Source of the DNA: Cardinalis cardinalis
Taxonomy: Eukaryota; Chordata; Aves; Passeriformes; Cardinalidae
Length of the DNA: 64,000 nucleotides
Direction of reading: 5' to 3'
Assembly (NCBI GenBank): GCA_014549065.1
Contig: JACDOX010000084.1
Span: 2,905,533 to 2,969,532, forward strand
Made by a program: the position numbers and the translations under genes. The notes under the pieces are model-generated. The model worked only from the letters and a program-made list of their open reading frames with translations. It searched no databases and was not told where the DNA came from. Below, one piece after another: positions 52,163 to 64,000 of this stretch. How positions within the stretch are numbered: position 1 is the first letter of the stretch; each line of letters begins with the position of its first letter.

Positions 52163-52231
52163 GGTGGGCAGCTCCACGGGGGCTGGGGTCTCCTCTCCAG
52201 ACAGGCGTCAGGCTCCCTTCACCCCATGCAC
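52067..52231 (-). CDS. FRMD1: FRMD1 first coding exon with 5' UTR
   Basis: The acceptor TTTTCAACAG ends at 52232. Bases 52231-52163 are 5' UTR. Coding starts at 52162 and runs 32 codons, MSRTLLAGRMQPEIRSVCVF onward to LAVG, before the donor GTGAGT at 52066. The 5' UTR contains a two-codon upstream ORF (52227-52219). Confidence 0.88.
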
Positions 52232-55200
52232 CTGTTGAAAAGGCGAGAGCATCAGAGCTGTGCTTCTGTTGGAACTGGGAGCAGCTCACAGCACGCATGT
52301 GATGAGATGTTTAAAAACAAAACCACTCCCAACATTCATCCATTTTCCAGGGCCAGTCAATGTTTCCACCAGCACCACAGCACAAACCAGGCAGCGTCAA
52401 CCTTTTAAACAGCTCANAAGTCCCATGAGAGTGCCATAAAGCAATGAGGTCTCCCTGGAAGAACCAACCAGACTCAAGGTTTCCAGACTCGTGTAAGCGA
52501 TAAGGCAGGTGGCACCTTGGGCCGTTGCCTGAAAACACCCGTGACATGGGGGAGCACCCATCCTTCAGCCAGGCACCTCGCTCACTCCCAAAGCAGAGAG
52601 TTCAATGGGCTGTCAACAGGCACATGCCAGTGCAGAGGAGTTCATCCGTGCTGTCCTCCCCCCTCACTCCATCCCTACTCCCCGAGAAACCACTGCCTGA
52701 AATCCTCTACACATCAACTCAAAGGAGGAGGTGGAACACAAACCCAGAAGGCTGAGCCACCGTACATCTTTTGTGAGGTAAGCACTGCCCTCCTCTCAAG
52801 CACTGAGCAAANGCTGCACAAGCACCTTACAGCTGAAGCTCAGATATTAACAGAAATAAGAGACGGAAGTTTTCTTTGCAGCCAAATGCAGAGAAACCAA
52901 CATCATATTGACTTTACAGCTAGGTTAGACAGTTTCCTCAGCAACTTGTACCATTTCATGTATAGCCTTCTCCTCTCCAATGCTCTCAGCATCCCTGTCA
53001 GGAAGTATCCTGTGGAACCTGATGAATCCATCAGGAAGGGAAGAGGCTCCTCAAGGGTGGGTTAGGTATCAATTCCAGCAGAGACCCAAACCAGCAAGAC
53101 ACCAGCCATGGGGTCATGCCTGTACAAGTTTTGATGTAAGTCAATCCCCAACTGCCCTGAACAAACGGGTTGACTCCCTTCCACCAGCAACAGCTGAGCA
53201 CTCACCTGCAGCACAGCAACAGAGGTGCTGCTGGCTGACGCCTGTCCCCAAAGTCCCNACACACCTGGGGACAGGTGCAGACCCCAGCAAGGGCAGCCCA
53301 ATGCACTGGTTCTGGCAGTGCCACCCTCTCCCACCACCCACAGCCCAGCCCACCTTCAGGGGACAGGCTGTGAAGGGAGCCATGGGCTTCTCCTTCACCC
53401 TCCACAATGCATAAAAGATGGGGGATCACAAGCAGCAGGGAAGCAGGCCAATGTTATGCCTGCTTATACCTGCCTGTATACACATACACATATATGCATG
53501 TACTTGTGTGCCTGAGCACTACAAATAAGTTTAAAAAGCATTGTTTTGTGTTTAAAATCATGTTTGTCCTGGTTCAGGAGAAAATTATGGCAGAATCAAA
53601 TTCTTGTGTGGGAGATGGGAAAAGCAAACAATAATGTAGAGTACAGCAAACAGAACTTGGATTTATCCCTCTCCTTTCAACTCTGTAATCAAGCATCAAT
53701 TTTTTNAAAAATTATTTTTTAAAACAAATACAAGATAGATCCAGGAGTGTCCTCTTGCAAATACAGAAGCTNTTCCATGCACCACCTTCCCAGAGCCAGC
53801 ATATACAATGCTTCTTAACAAAGCAATTTTTGATTCAAACTATGTAGAGCATTCCTTATAAGACAGAAGTACACAAAAAATGCAGACAAGGGAGTTATTA
53901 AAGTATTTTTTCAGAACAAATATTTATTTTAACAAGACCTAGGAGTTTTTAAAAGATTGCTCTAAACTAAAGCAAGAGAGAAAAAGACATTTGACTTTAT
54001 GGGACACGTGAAAGCTGCTATTAACTGAAATATTAAGAGGAAAATTCTGATTTATCTNCTCTCATTGAAATAATTATACTCACATGCTCTCTTCGGGTCT
54101 GGACTACACACTATTAACAGCTGCATACAAATTACAGATGTCTACAGAATGACTTGAGGGCAACAGGTCACCACTATTATTGCCAGCTGATGTAATTCAT
54201 GCCATAAACTTTATCAACAGCNTAAAGACCTCAAGTATGAACTTATCTTAATTGTCAAACGGCTGCACTGGCCAGTACACGTTCCCTCTCACAAGGGGAT
54301 ATCACAGCCAGTGAACACACTCAAGGGGCTCAAAACAGAACTGAAAAGTAGGACAAAAAAGTTACCATAAAACACAAACATANGGATACAGATTCCTTTG
54401 GACAGCTGAAGAAACTGACTCCCACTTCCCNGTAGCCTCTACAATAAAAAGTTTCTGGAGAGATTTTCCCCACACCTGCTTTTTCCATTTGANTTTTTAA
54501 GAGAACAGCTGTGGACCCTTGGAACAGGAGAGTGAGAAAGGCAGAAGAGAAGGTGTTTTTCTTCTTATGATTCAAAACAAATGAGCTTGTGGACCCTCCC
54601 ACGACAGGTAAGGGGTTAAACAAAAAAATGTCCTTAATCTGAAGGGGGAGGTCAAACACAAGCCCAGCTCAACCTTCTCCTCTTTAGAGGTATGTTAGGA
54701 TGTGATAAAATATAATGAAACATTAACTTGCTAGCAATGCATGTTTACACCTTTACTTTTTTTTNAAAAAAAGTTTTGAGTCAGGAGTAACTGCCCAATG
54801 AAAACAAGTGACCAGAAGGAATGCTCTTACTTAAACATACACAATTTCAGACTGCCCATATGCCATTCCTTTGTTTACCACAGATTCCAACCTCTTAACC
54901 TCAATTAAACCATAAAAGCTCCAGCAAATGCACTGCAGATGAATTAATAAAAGCTGAAGTCAATCATCAGCCTCNGGGACACCCTACAGGTTGTTTGTTT
55001 TTGTTGTGTTGCTTTTTTTTAACTAACATTCATGTTTTAGCTCCTGAAGAAGTGCATTTTGAGATGCAATTGCTTGGTCAAAGGCCCAGCAAGTCTATCA
55101 ATTAAAACAGTCAAAAGCACTATTTATTTGTATTCTTCTGGTATCAGACAGNAGGCTTATTAGTGCCCAGAGTGGTGGCACAGCTTATTTAGCAGTGTTT

Positions 55201-58116
55201 ATTTTACCTAAACACACATGNAGAGGATCTTTGGAAAACATGCCTGTCATTAACTTCAAGCCTTCTCTCACTAAGCAGCTCAAACATGGTCATAAGAACT
55301 CAATTAAATCTTCCCCTCCTCTCTCCACAGACCCTCAAGTTGCCTCCCAGCACAAGGCCAAAACCTCAGCACTTGCTGGATCAAAAAGCAGGAATGGATG
55401 AGGTTTGCCCCAGCAAGGCAGAAAAGAGCAGCAGAGCCCCCCATGGGAGGAAGAGGAGTTGAATGAGAAGGAAGGAGCCATTTGCTTCAGGGATCAGCAG
55501 GATGGCTCACTGAAACACCACACGCCCCATCATACACCCAATGACACAAGGATGTCCTGCCACCACTGAATTTGGGGCCATGCCACTGCCAGCCTGTCTG
55601 GGAGAAGGTCTCATCCNGACAGCATGTGGGTTCTTGCAATGAACCACTGTATTTTACACACTAGTTCATAACACCCCAGCAAATTGGGTCCTAAGTCTCA
55701 TTTCAGCCTCTAGGTACAGCTACAACCACATCTCAAGGGAGATCAAGGGAACAGATGAATGAGCCGTAACTTACCAACTCAGAGCAGCAAAGCAGAACAA
55801 AGTTCTTATCTATCAAGAAAAAAAGCACATGTAATTCTGTGCTTCTCTCACAAACACCTGGAAACATGCTTTTTAAGGTTTATTAAAGTAAAANATCTGC
55901 TTTTGCTAGAGCTGATAGAGAATGAGCACCAAGCATCCTTCTGATGAAACCTTACCACAGTGGCCCTACAGCCTCCCATCAAAAATTGTCCAGAAACATT
56001 AAGACTCGTCTTAATATTTTCCAGACACNATCCAGAGATCTCTTAGGCTTCTAAGAACACTAGACTCTTAGGCTGCAGTTTCACAAACAGCTTAAGCAGC
56101 TTTAATCAAGGCAGTCCTGCAGCAAGACAGACAGACAACTGCCTGGAAACCAATCTGCCTTTGGCAGCAACCCACACTTGGGCTGCCTTGTACTCATAAT
56201 GAAACACAGTCATAGAACTGAAAACCCCCCTCACCTTCCAGGTATTTTGTCCCCTCAGATGCACATGGTAGGGCACCNGTACTACCTGCAAAGGAGAGTA
56301 ATAAAGAGCCTGAGCAAGTAAAAGATGTCAGGATGGCATGTACAAGCCTTTCTCAGCAATTTTATAAAACTCCACCCACCTCCTTTGACTAACTCCTGCA
56401 ATGATGAAAATTTCTCTGAGAAGATGCATCAGCCAGGAAGGAGCGGAAACAAAGTTGCTTGTCAGGGCAGAAAACAAGATTGAAGCTAAATAGCTTTATG
56501 TCATGGCTGTAAAATGATGTGAAAAGTGCCACCTGTGACCAGCAGTTAGGACAACTAGGTCACATCCTGCAGCAAACTCCCAGAAGCACATTGACTTTTC
56601 AAATGTGTCTACCTCAGCATCATTCCAGGACTAGCACAACACATCCAAGGGCAAAGATGCCACAGGGAGGTAAGGTACCAAATCTGGTATCCACACACTG
56701 CTTTTTGAGTAAAATACACACCTGTCTTCAAACACTACACACGACTTTGTAGGAAACCCCTGTTCACAGCCATTGAACCAGGAACACCAAGACACATCCC
56801 AGTCACTTGGGCGCTCTGAAGAACTGGATCCCAGAACTGGTGCAGCTTGGCTGATAGACAGGTGCAACACTGACAGCAGAGACAACCGGCTTCAGCCCAT
56901 GGAAGTGGGAGATCAACTTCAGCAGGCTTTCTGCACCTGCTCAGGTGTGACCACAGTCCTCTCACAGGACAGAAGTGTGGGCCTGGCCCCCACCTTTCCT
57001 TTAGGATTCTTCAAGAGGTGCAATGCAAGATGCCCTCAAAAGCTCCAGGGCTGTGAACCCAAGCAGATGTGATGGGGAAATCGCTGAGCATTGGTCTTAG
57101 ATACCAGTCAACATTCTTTTTTCCTTTTTTCCTGTACAAGCAGCACTCCTTGGTGACACTGAGCTTTAACAATAGCAACGAAAATGCTTTCACACTAGGC
57201 TTCATTGCAGGATTAGATGCAGCTCTTAGGCATGACTGCTCAGACTCTCCACCTTTGTGCTATAAAGTCTTCCTGCCCCACATCAAGCAGTACAAGTGAA
57301 TCCTAGAATAGGAAATGTGCTCTAGTACTTGTAACTCTTCTGCTCTGCAGCCCCACACAATGGGTTTAGGAAGAAGGGATCTCCCAAAATTCTGTGGACA
57401 CNCATTCCTAACCTGGGACCATGCTGCAATGACACTCTGTAGGCTGCCCTAGCCCTTAAACTCAAAGATTGGGACAACTCTCCTAACCCAGGGATGCTGA
57501 CATTCTCTTGCAGACAAATAAAAGTGACTCATGGTTTTGGGTGCCCTAACTAGTCCTAAAGGAGAGGAAAAAGTGCTTAACAAAGGACAGAGCACCAAAG
57601 GAGGTGCTCCTGCAGCACATGGAGGTGTGAGGGCAGGGCAGCAATGGCAAGACCATGCAGGGTAGCTGCCACGCTTCCATCCACCTCTCCCATGGGAAGA
57701 AGAAAACTCCTCAGCAGTTTGCTCCCTTTGAGGACAGCACAACATGAATCACTTAATATTTAGCTGAAACAAAACTGAGTTCAGGAGTTCTTTGAAAGAT
57801 ATAGACAATGAGGCTTCAGGCAAAAAGGGATTAATTAGGATCTCACGGATTATGTTTTTCCATCACTTTTAAGTGATGGAAAGTGGCTTTGAATTTTTGT
57901 ACACAAAAACAGGCAGCCTTTTAAAATACATAATTTTATCAGTACTACATGCAAAACTTAGCAATGTACACAGTTTAAAGAATGCCCAAACAGTAAAGTC
58001 TGCATCTAGACCATGCAATTCCTTTCCAGCACACTTTTTTACCTGGGAAGACAAACAATCTTCTCGTGGGAAGATAAATGGATCAACTGATCCTTCCTTT
58101 TCACTGACTGGTAAAT

Positions 58117-58217
58117 GTAGTACGTACTACTACTTTTGTAGTACATACAGTACTTTTTTTGTACTGTAGTACTACCGTATGTTTTTTACTGTAGTACTAC
58201 AGGACTTTTTTTGTACC
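58117..58217. repeat. Palindromic GTAGTAC/T-run repeat cluster
   Basis: It contains a perfect 14-base palindrome, GTAGTACGTACTAC (58117-58130). Next is an 8-bp stem, TACAGTAC/GTACTGTA, closing a loop of seven T (58146-58168). Two copies of ACTGTAGTACTAC lie 25 bases apart (58163-58175, 58188-58200). T runs separate the units. It may be a microsatellite-derived or MITE-like element. Confidence 0.7.
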
Positions 58218-59357
58218 CCATAGCATCTGAGTATCGACACACAGTTTCTATTGCAATGAATTTCATTACTGCTGCATAATCTACTAATGGACTTGTTTAT
58301 TGAATACCAATCACTTATAAGTCTTTCTCATACTTCATAAATCAAGCACATTAATTAAAGTTTAAGAGTAAGTGGCAATTTAAGGTTTCAATTGGCCTAG
58401 ACAACTGCAGAAGCATGAGAAAGAACCAGCAAAATATGGCATTGGGCATGAGCCAGCCTCAGTATCCATTACACCTCACACAGAGCAGCTGCAAAGGAAG
58501 CCTGCTCAGAAATGCCAAGTTCCATTTTCTCAGCTGGATCCCCAACACATATCACATGGGACCTTGCAAAAGTTAAGAGAAGTGAATTGCTGGAATAGCC
58601 ATTCAGTAACAGCAACCTTGTCACCCCTCGAACACACCAACACGTTCCTTTTGAGATGGATCCTTGGGGAAATCTCATTTATGGGCATACAAATGCACAG
58701 CCAGGAGTGCAGTAAAGACAATGCTGGTCCAGAATCTGTGCAAGAATAAGAACAGAGATACTTCAATTTAGCACTCCAGTGCTTAGCAATTCTGCCTTGT
58801 AAATTGCAGCTCTTTNGTAAAGACCATCTTTTCTATCTACGGGAAACATGAGAGGCAAAGTACAGGCAGCAAGTTCTTTACAATAAGGGAAAGCCAGGCT
58901 TCCTTCACAAGCACAGCAACTGTCAGGAAACTTAGGAGAAGCAGGAAAGCAGCAGCAAGACCTGGATTCTCTACCAGCAACTCAGAAGAGAAGCATCTTC
59001 CTATACTGTGCAAATTGCAAATGCATGACACGTCCTGATTCAAAAGCCTATCAGTTAATTCTCCAACTGGAAACATATTCCATTTTCAGTCTACCAAGGC
59101 CACAAACAGGATTTCTCCCAAGGGGATCTATTATACTCTTGCCTCAAGCACAACAGATGAGAGATACTCTTCTACAAGCCTGCCTTTGTACAAGTTATTT
59201 TACAGGGATAATATTTTTTCACTCGAGCTACACTGGACTGATTTGGAAAATATCCCTGAGATTCCAGAAGTCTGTTGCAGAACTGTCCAAAAATTTCTTC
59301 ATTGCTATTCTCACCAAGATCTTGTAACAGTTATAGAAGCAGCAGACTACAAAGTCT

Positions 59358-59378
59358 TTATTAAATAAATAAATAAAG
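59358..59378. repeat. AAAT microsatellite
   Basis: Short tetranucleotide run reading TTAAATAAATAAATAAA. Confidence 0.7.
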
Positions 59379-61671
59379 AGCAAAGCATAATTATAATTTC
59401 ACAAGCAATTCCTTGAGCTGCAGGACAAGTAAGGAGAGACATGGGTTAGTTTTTTTTAAAATGATGTAACAAATTCTTCTGAGTAGGAATAGCTTCACTA
59501 CCAGTAATAACCATGAAAAANAATAAATTGGCTTGCTTCCCCTGAGGAAGGGGAAAGTCCATTGCTGATCTCATTGCATTTGAATCACTATCTAAATATC
59601 CAGACCAACCAGGCAGTTTCTGCATCAGTTTGCTTCTAACTTTTCCACCCCTAAAGTGTACAGCTAGTCTTGAAAATATTCAGAGCAGAAAGGAATACTG
59701 ATTTATGTGAAGTGGACAAAAAGAATAGATAAAACTTCACCTGGAACACAGCTTGCATCTGTTACTAGTGTGAAAATGCCAATCTGCCAATACCTTGATA
59801 AAATTAACACAAACAGCAGGGTCTTTATGATTAGATGCAGTTTCAGAGACTGCACACAGCACTGTCAGACATCAGCTTTAGAAAAGCAATGGGGAAAACA
59901 CAGACAAAAAAAGAAACAGAACAAAAAAAAAACCCCAGCCTTACAGAGTGCTGCATTTTTGAGGCGATGCTGAAATGTGCAAAAGAGGAAATAGAGGGAA
60001 AAAAAGAAAAGGCGAATGTAACAAATGGTTAAACATGAAGCAAATTATCTTCTGTGATTCTCCAGGGAGCAGCTCCTTCTTGCCAGAGGATCTTGTTTGG
60101 GCCAAGCACACCGTTTATCTGTGCAGAGTTACTAACCACACTAGGAATTAAGGTACCACTGCTTAACACCAGCAAGATAAGCAGCAGCGCAGTAACAGGG
60201 GACTTTCTGCAAGAAAAGAAGTGTAACCCTGGAGCACAGTAAGCATGCAAGTCATTTACATTGTCTCACTTTGGAGGAACAGGAGGGCAACGACTTTACT
60301 ACAAAAGCCAACTGATAGAGAGCTAATCATCGGATTCATGTGTTTTTTACCTGCAGCGTTGGGAAGAGAAAAGTGCTGTAGCTTTAAAGTACTATCAGCT
60401 TTGAGTAAAAAAAAAAAAAAACAAACTAAAATATAACAAACAAAAAAAACCCAAAACCTCGCAAAAATTCACACATGAAAAAAAATGTAAATGATATGGC
60501 CCTCACCTGGGTCTAAAACCTTCTATNAGAAAAAGACTTAGATGAGAAAACCACATGTATATTCAGACGGTTTTGGTGTTACTGGTATTTATCCCATTTT
60601 ATCAAGTTAATATAAAAAATTCAGTTAACAACAACAAAAATTCAAGGGGGAAAAAAAATGTCCAAGAAGCACACACAGATTTTTTGGTAGACCACAGCAA
60701 AAAATCACTACAACTCATGTTCTTCAACAGCANTGTGTAGACTTATTATTGTCTTACTCTTTTTTGTTTCCTTCCCTCTTTTCTTCAAGGTGATCTCAAC
60801 AAGAAACACAACCCCCACACACCTCTTAGATTCCATTTTTTTCTGATTTGACACTTCTTATCTGAAGCCAAAACACAGGCTACTACACAGACTCCCACCA
60901 CCACCAGTGCTGAAACCAGAACACTTTGATTAAGAGTGTTTAATTGTACATTTGAATGGGAGGAATAAACAACAGTGAGGCCAAGGCTTTCTGTTGTCAT
61001 TCGAAATTTTCCAGGAACAAAATAAAAATTTAAAATGCTAAACAAATTAACGGGTCACCAACGTTCAAGCAGCTGTGGTTTGTTGGTTTGGGTTTTTTAA
61101 AATATTTTTAAGTATTTATTGTCAGGGCCTGGGCATCACAGCGGTACTTTGAAGAAGGGACAAGGTTCAGACAGTGTGCTAGTTTTCTGGTGTGGTGGAA
61201 AAACACAGATGTGCATTTTAAATGCCACAGGGGAGTTAACCTGAGAGCCTGTCACTGCCGAACAGCAGGAGAAACATCTCTCGATGCAGACGATGACGAC
61301 TCCTCAGCACAGGAAACCCAAAGCCTTTCCATGTAAATCTTTACCAAAAAACAATTCCAAAAGGTGGAGGAACAACGAGGTATGGAGACTTCTGCCTTGC
61401 TGACGCCCACCCCTCCTCCCGCAAGCACACACCTGCGGGGACACTCTCCTCCCGTCCCGTAGGGGTGCATCCAAGTCCCTCAGGGCTGTCGGACCACCCA
61501 GACCAGCCCCAGGAGATGCCTCCAGCCCCTCGGCTGCCCCACGGATGGAGGCGGCCCAGGTGCTGCCCCACAGGGTGGGACCCGCGGGGCCGTGTCCCTG
61601 CCAGCGTCCCTCGGCACCTGCGGGGCAGGTGGCAGCCAGCCGAGCACCAGCTGGGACGCGTCCCACACTCG

Positions 61672-61773
61672 TGCCACCGTACGGCCCCACGGCAGCTCCC
61701 TGGGACACGGCCAGCCGCCTCATGCCACCGTATGGCCCCACGGGACCTCTCTGGGACACGGCCAGCCGCCTCG
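61672..61773. repeat. 51-base tandem duplication in CpG-island shore
   Basis: Two copies start TGCCACCGTA at 61672 and TGCCACCGTA at 61723 and both end GGACACGGCCAGCCGCCTC. They differ by a handful of substitutions. Earlier sequence may hold a more diverged third copy. Confidence 0.75.
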
Positions 61774-62319
61774 GGTGTCTCCCGTCGCGCAGCCGGTGTG
61801 TGACTGATCCGGCCCCAGCATCACCCCATCATCCAGCGCCAGCGAGACCCACCGGCGGGGCCCGGTCCACGACACCGAGGGACGGACAAATTACCACGAC
61901 CCCAGGCTCCTCCAGAGCCCCACTCCCTCCTGTCCCCACCTTGCGCCTGCCCGCTCCCGCTGCCTCCGCCCGAGAACGCGCAGGGACACCCACGGCGGCG
62001 GCTCCGACGGGAAAACCCCCTGATAACGTGACACGGCCGGAGATCGCTCCGGCCGACGCTCGCACCGCCCATCCAGCCACAAAGTTGTAAACAGACTTTC
62101 GCAGCCGCTGCCGCGCGGTGGGACCGGCGGCCGCAGCACGGAGCCCTCCCGGCTCGGCGGGCAGCGCTCCGCGTCCCGGCGCCCTGGCCCCACCATTCCC
62201 TGCTCCGGGCGGCGGCCGCAGCCGGAGCCCCGCGGGTGCCTCCGCTCCCAGCGCCGCCCGCAGCCGCACCGGCACCACTCCCACCCGGGACCCGTCCCGC
62301 TCGCCTTTGTCCCCCGGCA

Positions 62320-62352
62320 GCTCACCGGGACCGGGACCGGGACCGGGACCGC
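62320..62352. repeat. CCGGGA hexamer run next to an alternative donor
   Basis: About four and a half tandem copies of CCGGGA directly beside the second candidate donor for FRMD1 exon 1. The donor GT lies at the edge of the repeat. Confidence 0.65.
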
Positions 62353-62430
62353 GCCGCCTCCCCCGCGCAGCCGCGGGAGCGCTGGGACACCCCCAGGCCG
62401 CTGTCCCCACAGCGGAGCCCGCAAACTCAC

Positions 62431-62600
62431 CGCGCGGTGCCCCCGCCGCGGAGCTCCTCCGGCCTCGCGGTGCAGCATCCAGCGCCCAGCCAGGAGCGGG
62501 GCGGGCGGCGGGCGCACGCCGGAGCCCCGGGCAGGACCGGCGGTGGGGCGGGGCCAGGCGGGGCCGCACTCGGGGAGGGGAAGCCGCGGGGGCGGGACGG
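62431..62600 (-). other. FRMD1: FRMD1 non-coding first exon (predicted)
   Basis: Inferred because the first coding exon begins with a splice acceptor 69 bases before its ATG. Its best partner is the donor GCGCG|GTGAGT at 62430-62425. A second donor, CCCG|GTGAGC, lies near 62320. The transcription start is unknown, so the upper boundary is approximate. Confidence 0.45.
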
Positions 62601-62700
62601 GACGGGCCGGGCGTGTGTGCTGGGGCAGCCGCGGCCGCGGCGCCGTGCCTGCGGTGATGGGGGGCTGCCGGCGGGGCTGCCAGGCGGTTTTGGTTTGGTG

Positions 62701-64000
62701 GGTACTCAGTCCACCGTACTGGCAGCAATTAAGTTTGTGTAGGGGGAATTGCAGTGAAGAGTGACCGCAGCAAGTCACTGGGAATCGGTCCGGGTGGCTG
62801 TGCCGCAGCCGGGTTCAGTGGGCGATGCTGACAGGGCAGATGGCTCGAAGCGTGAAGAGGTGCGGTGTAAGAGTCGGGATCGCATCTGGGANCTCCGCGC
62901 CTGGAGTTTCAGGCGCTGGGAGCCACAGTGCTGGAGAGGGAGGTGCTGTGCTGCATGCATGGCATAAACCCTCTTGTTTCCTTCCCTCTTCTGTGTTATA
63001 ATCTGCTTTTTAATGTAGTAATTTTCTGAAAGAAGGCGGACATCATCTCAAATTCTNTTGAGTTGCGCCCTCACGAGCAGGTTGTTGCTCGATTTCCCCA
63101 CATATCCAGTTCCATGTGAGGCTGCAGCCGGCATGGGAGCAGGCTGTAAGGGGAGCAGGTGGAAAGGTTTTTGCACAGTGTTGCTCAACTCTATAGCAAA
63201 AAAACCAAAAAGAGATTTCCCCAGGAGGAACCACTGGTGAGCCTGACTTGCTGGTCTGGCATGGCCACTGACAGGGTGATGTGAGCAGGGCACCAGGTCA
63301 CCTGTACTGACCCCCGGGTTTTAATCTTGCATTTGAGATTGGACATAGGACTGGCTAAAATCTGAGCTCTGCCAGCATGGNTAATAAAGAGGACAGTTTA
63401 CTTTTGCCTCTTCCCAGCTGGATTGTAACAGTNAGGCTGCTCTGTGAGCAGAGGAACATCTTATCCCACAATAATCTTCTGAAAGAAAATATTGGTGTCA
63501 TACTCATTNTCTGAGCAAATGGACAGGCACCTCATTTCAGGAGTGGTTCCAGGGCTGTGGGTCCTAACTGAATAGAGGCAACTCCTAATGGTTGAGGTGA
63601 AATCTTTCATGGCTTGTCATTTTGTTAAGCCAAGGCTGATCTATGTAGTTGTCCTCTCAGCATGCCAGCTGTTTCTNGTGCTATTCTGAGGTGCCTAATG
63701 CATGTTTTCATGGGCAGCTGACTTGGCATGACATCTTCCTTCTGTCCATAGAAATATGTCACACTGTCCATTTTTATTCTGTACTGTCTTCTGTCTCCTT
63801 CACTCCCTTTGCTCATGGTTGTAGAACCTTCCTTAANCCAGCACTGGAGCACTTCAGATTGCTAAACTGGTCAATCTCACGAAATGGACAGAAAATCCCA
63901 GTTTTTTGTTGTTTTTTNNNNNTTTTTTGCTGGAAGAATGTCTGCTGTATTGGTGTATTTGATTGTCTTGTGGAGTGGTCCAGCCAGTGCTGGAGTCAGC
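62701..64000. other. FRMD1 upstream flank
   Basis: Ordinary composition beyond the CpG island. No exon was recognised on either strand. In mammals the next gene in this direction is DACT2, but nothing here resembles it. A 5-N gap lies in a T run near 63918-63922. Confidence 0.6.

Larger units (their letters stand above)
52232..62430 (-). other. FRMD1: FRMD1 5' UTR intron
   Basis: About 10 kb. It holds a palindromic AT-rich repeat at 58117-58217, an AAAT microsatellite near 59358-59378 and an A run near 60406-60421. A + strand open frame of 183 codons, stop included, at 52517-53065 has no recognised similarity. No gene seen. Confidence 0.6.
61400..62700 (-). promoter_or_regulatory. FRMD1: FRMD1 CpG-island promoter
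   Basis: Dense CpG with no TATA box. Contains a consensus GC box, GGGGCGGGGC, at 62545-62554, more GGGCGG-type elements at 62500-62610 and a GCGGCCGC at 62631-62638. It lies at the 5' end of the minus-strand gene and covers the predicted first exon. It is the only such island upstream of FRMD1 in the window. Confidence 0.7.

Noticed and set aside
52517..53065. 183-codon (with stop) + strand open frame antisense in the FRMD1 5' intron
   Set aside because: Length is within chance expectation, no motif is visible and the neighbouring frames are equally open.
61829..62778. Two open frames of about 295-299 codons on the minus strand and others on the + strand over the FRMD1 CpG island
   Set aside because: They overlap in several frames at once, are Pro/Ala/Arg/Gly-rich and reflect a lack of stop codons in GC-rich DNA. 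No motif or splice logic supports them.
1..64000. Bacterial-type features such as operons, CRISPR arrays and insertion sequences
   Set aside because: The window is clearly vertebrate nuclear DNA with spliced genes; no direct-repeat array with spacers is present.

Overview
The window is vertebrate nuclear DNA, most likely avian. It holds split genes with GT-AG introns, a TATA-less CpG-island promoter and AT-rich intergenic sequence. The gene pair KIF25 then FRMD1 sits tail to tail, as in the mammalian 6q27 block AFDN-KIF25-FRMD1-DACT2-SMOC2. The bird assignment rests on compact introns, very low visible repeat density and the general look of the proteins; it is an inference. The assembly carries many isolated single N bases, one gap of about 198 N (19914-20111) and a 5-N gap near 63918.

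Layout. (1) About 1-9200: the 3' part of KIF25 on the + strand. Four coding exons (2262-2413, 4863-5060, 7454-7609, 8800-8963) run from just before switch I to the stop codon. The exons with the P-loop lie left of the window. The first 2.26 kb is intron and contains a possible minus-strand decayed gene end or retrocopy (about 100-1000). (2) About 9200-21640: 12.4 kb intergenic, with no recognisable gene but a GC-rich island at about 19600-20300 broken by the large gap. (3) 21640-62600: FRMD1 on the minus strand, complete. A non-coding first exon lies in a CpG island (about 61400-62700). Thirteen coding exons follow from 52162 down to 24633, encoding 609 residues, then a 3' UTR of about 3 kb ending near 21645. 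(4) 62600-64000: upstream flank with no recognised gene.

The 13 FRMD1 coding exons join with matching splice phases and no in-frame stop. The four KIF25 exons do the same (every internal junction is phase 1). Both genes therefore look functional. They share a locus but no evident pathway: KIF25 is a kinesin-14 motor protein and FRMD1 is a FERM-domain protein paralogous to FRMD6/Willin. I found no convincing new multi-gene system. The items most worth checking are the unassigned minus-strand structure at the left edge, the gapped intergenic CpG island, a two-codon upstream ORF in FRMD1, a weak FRMD1 splice donor and a palindromic AT-rich repeat at 58.1 kb.
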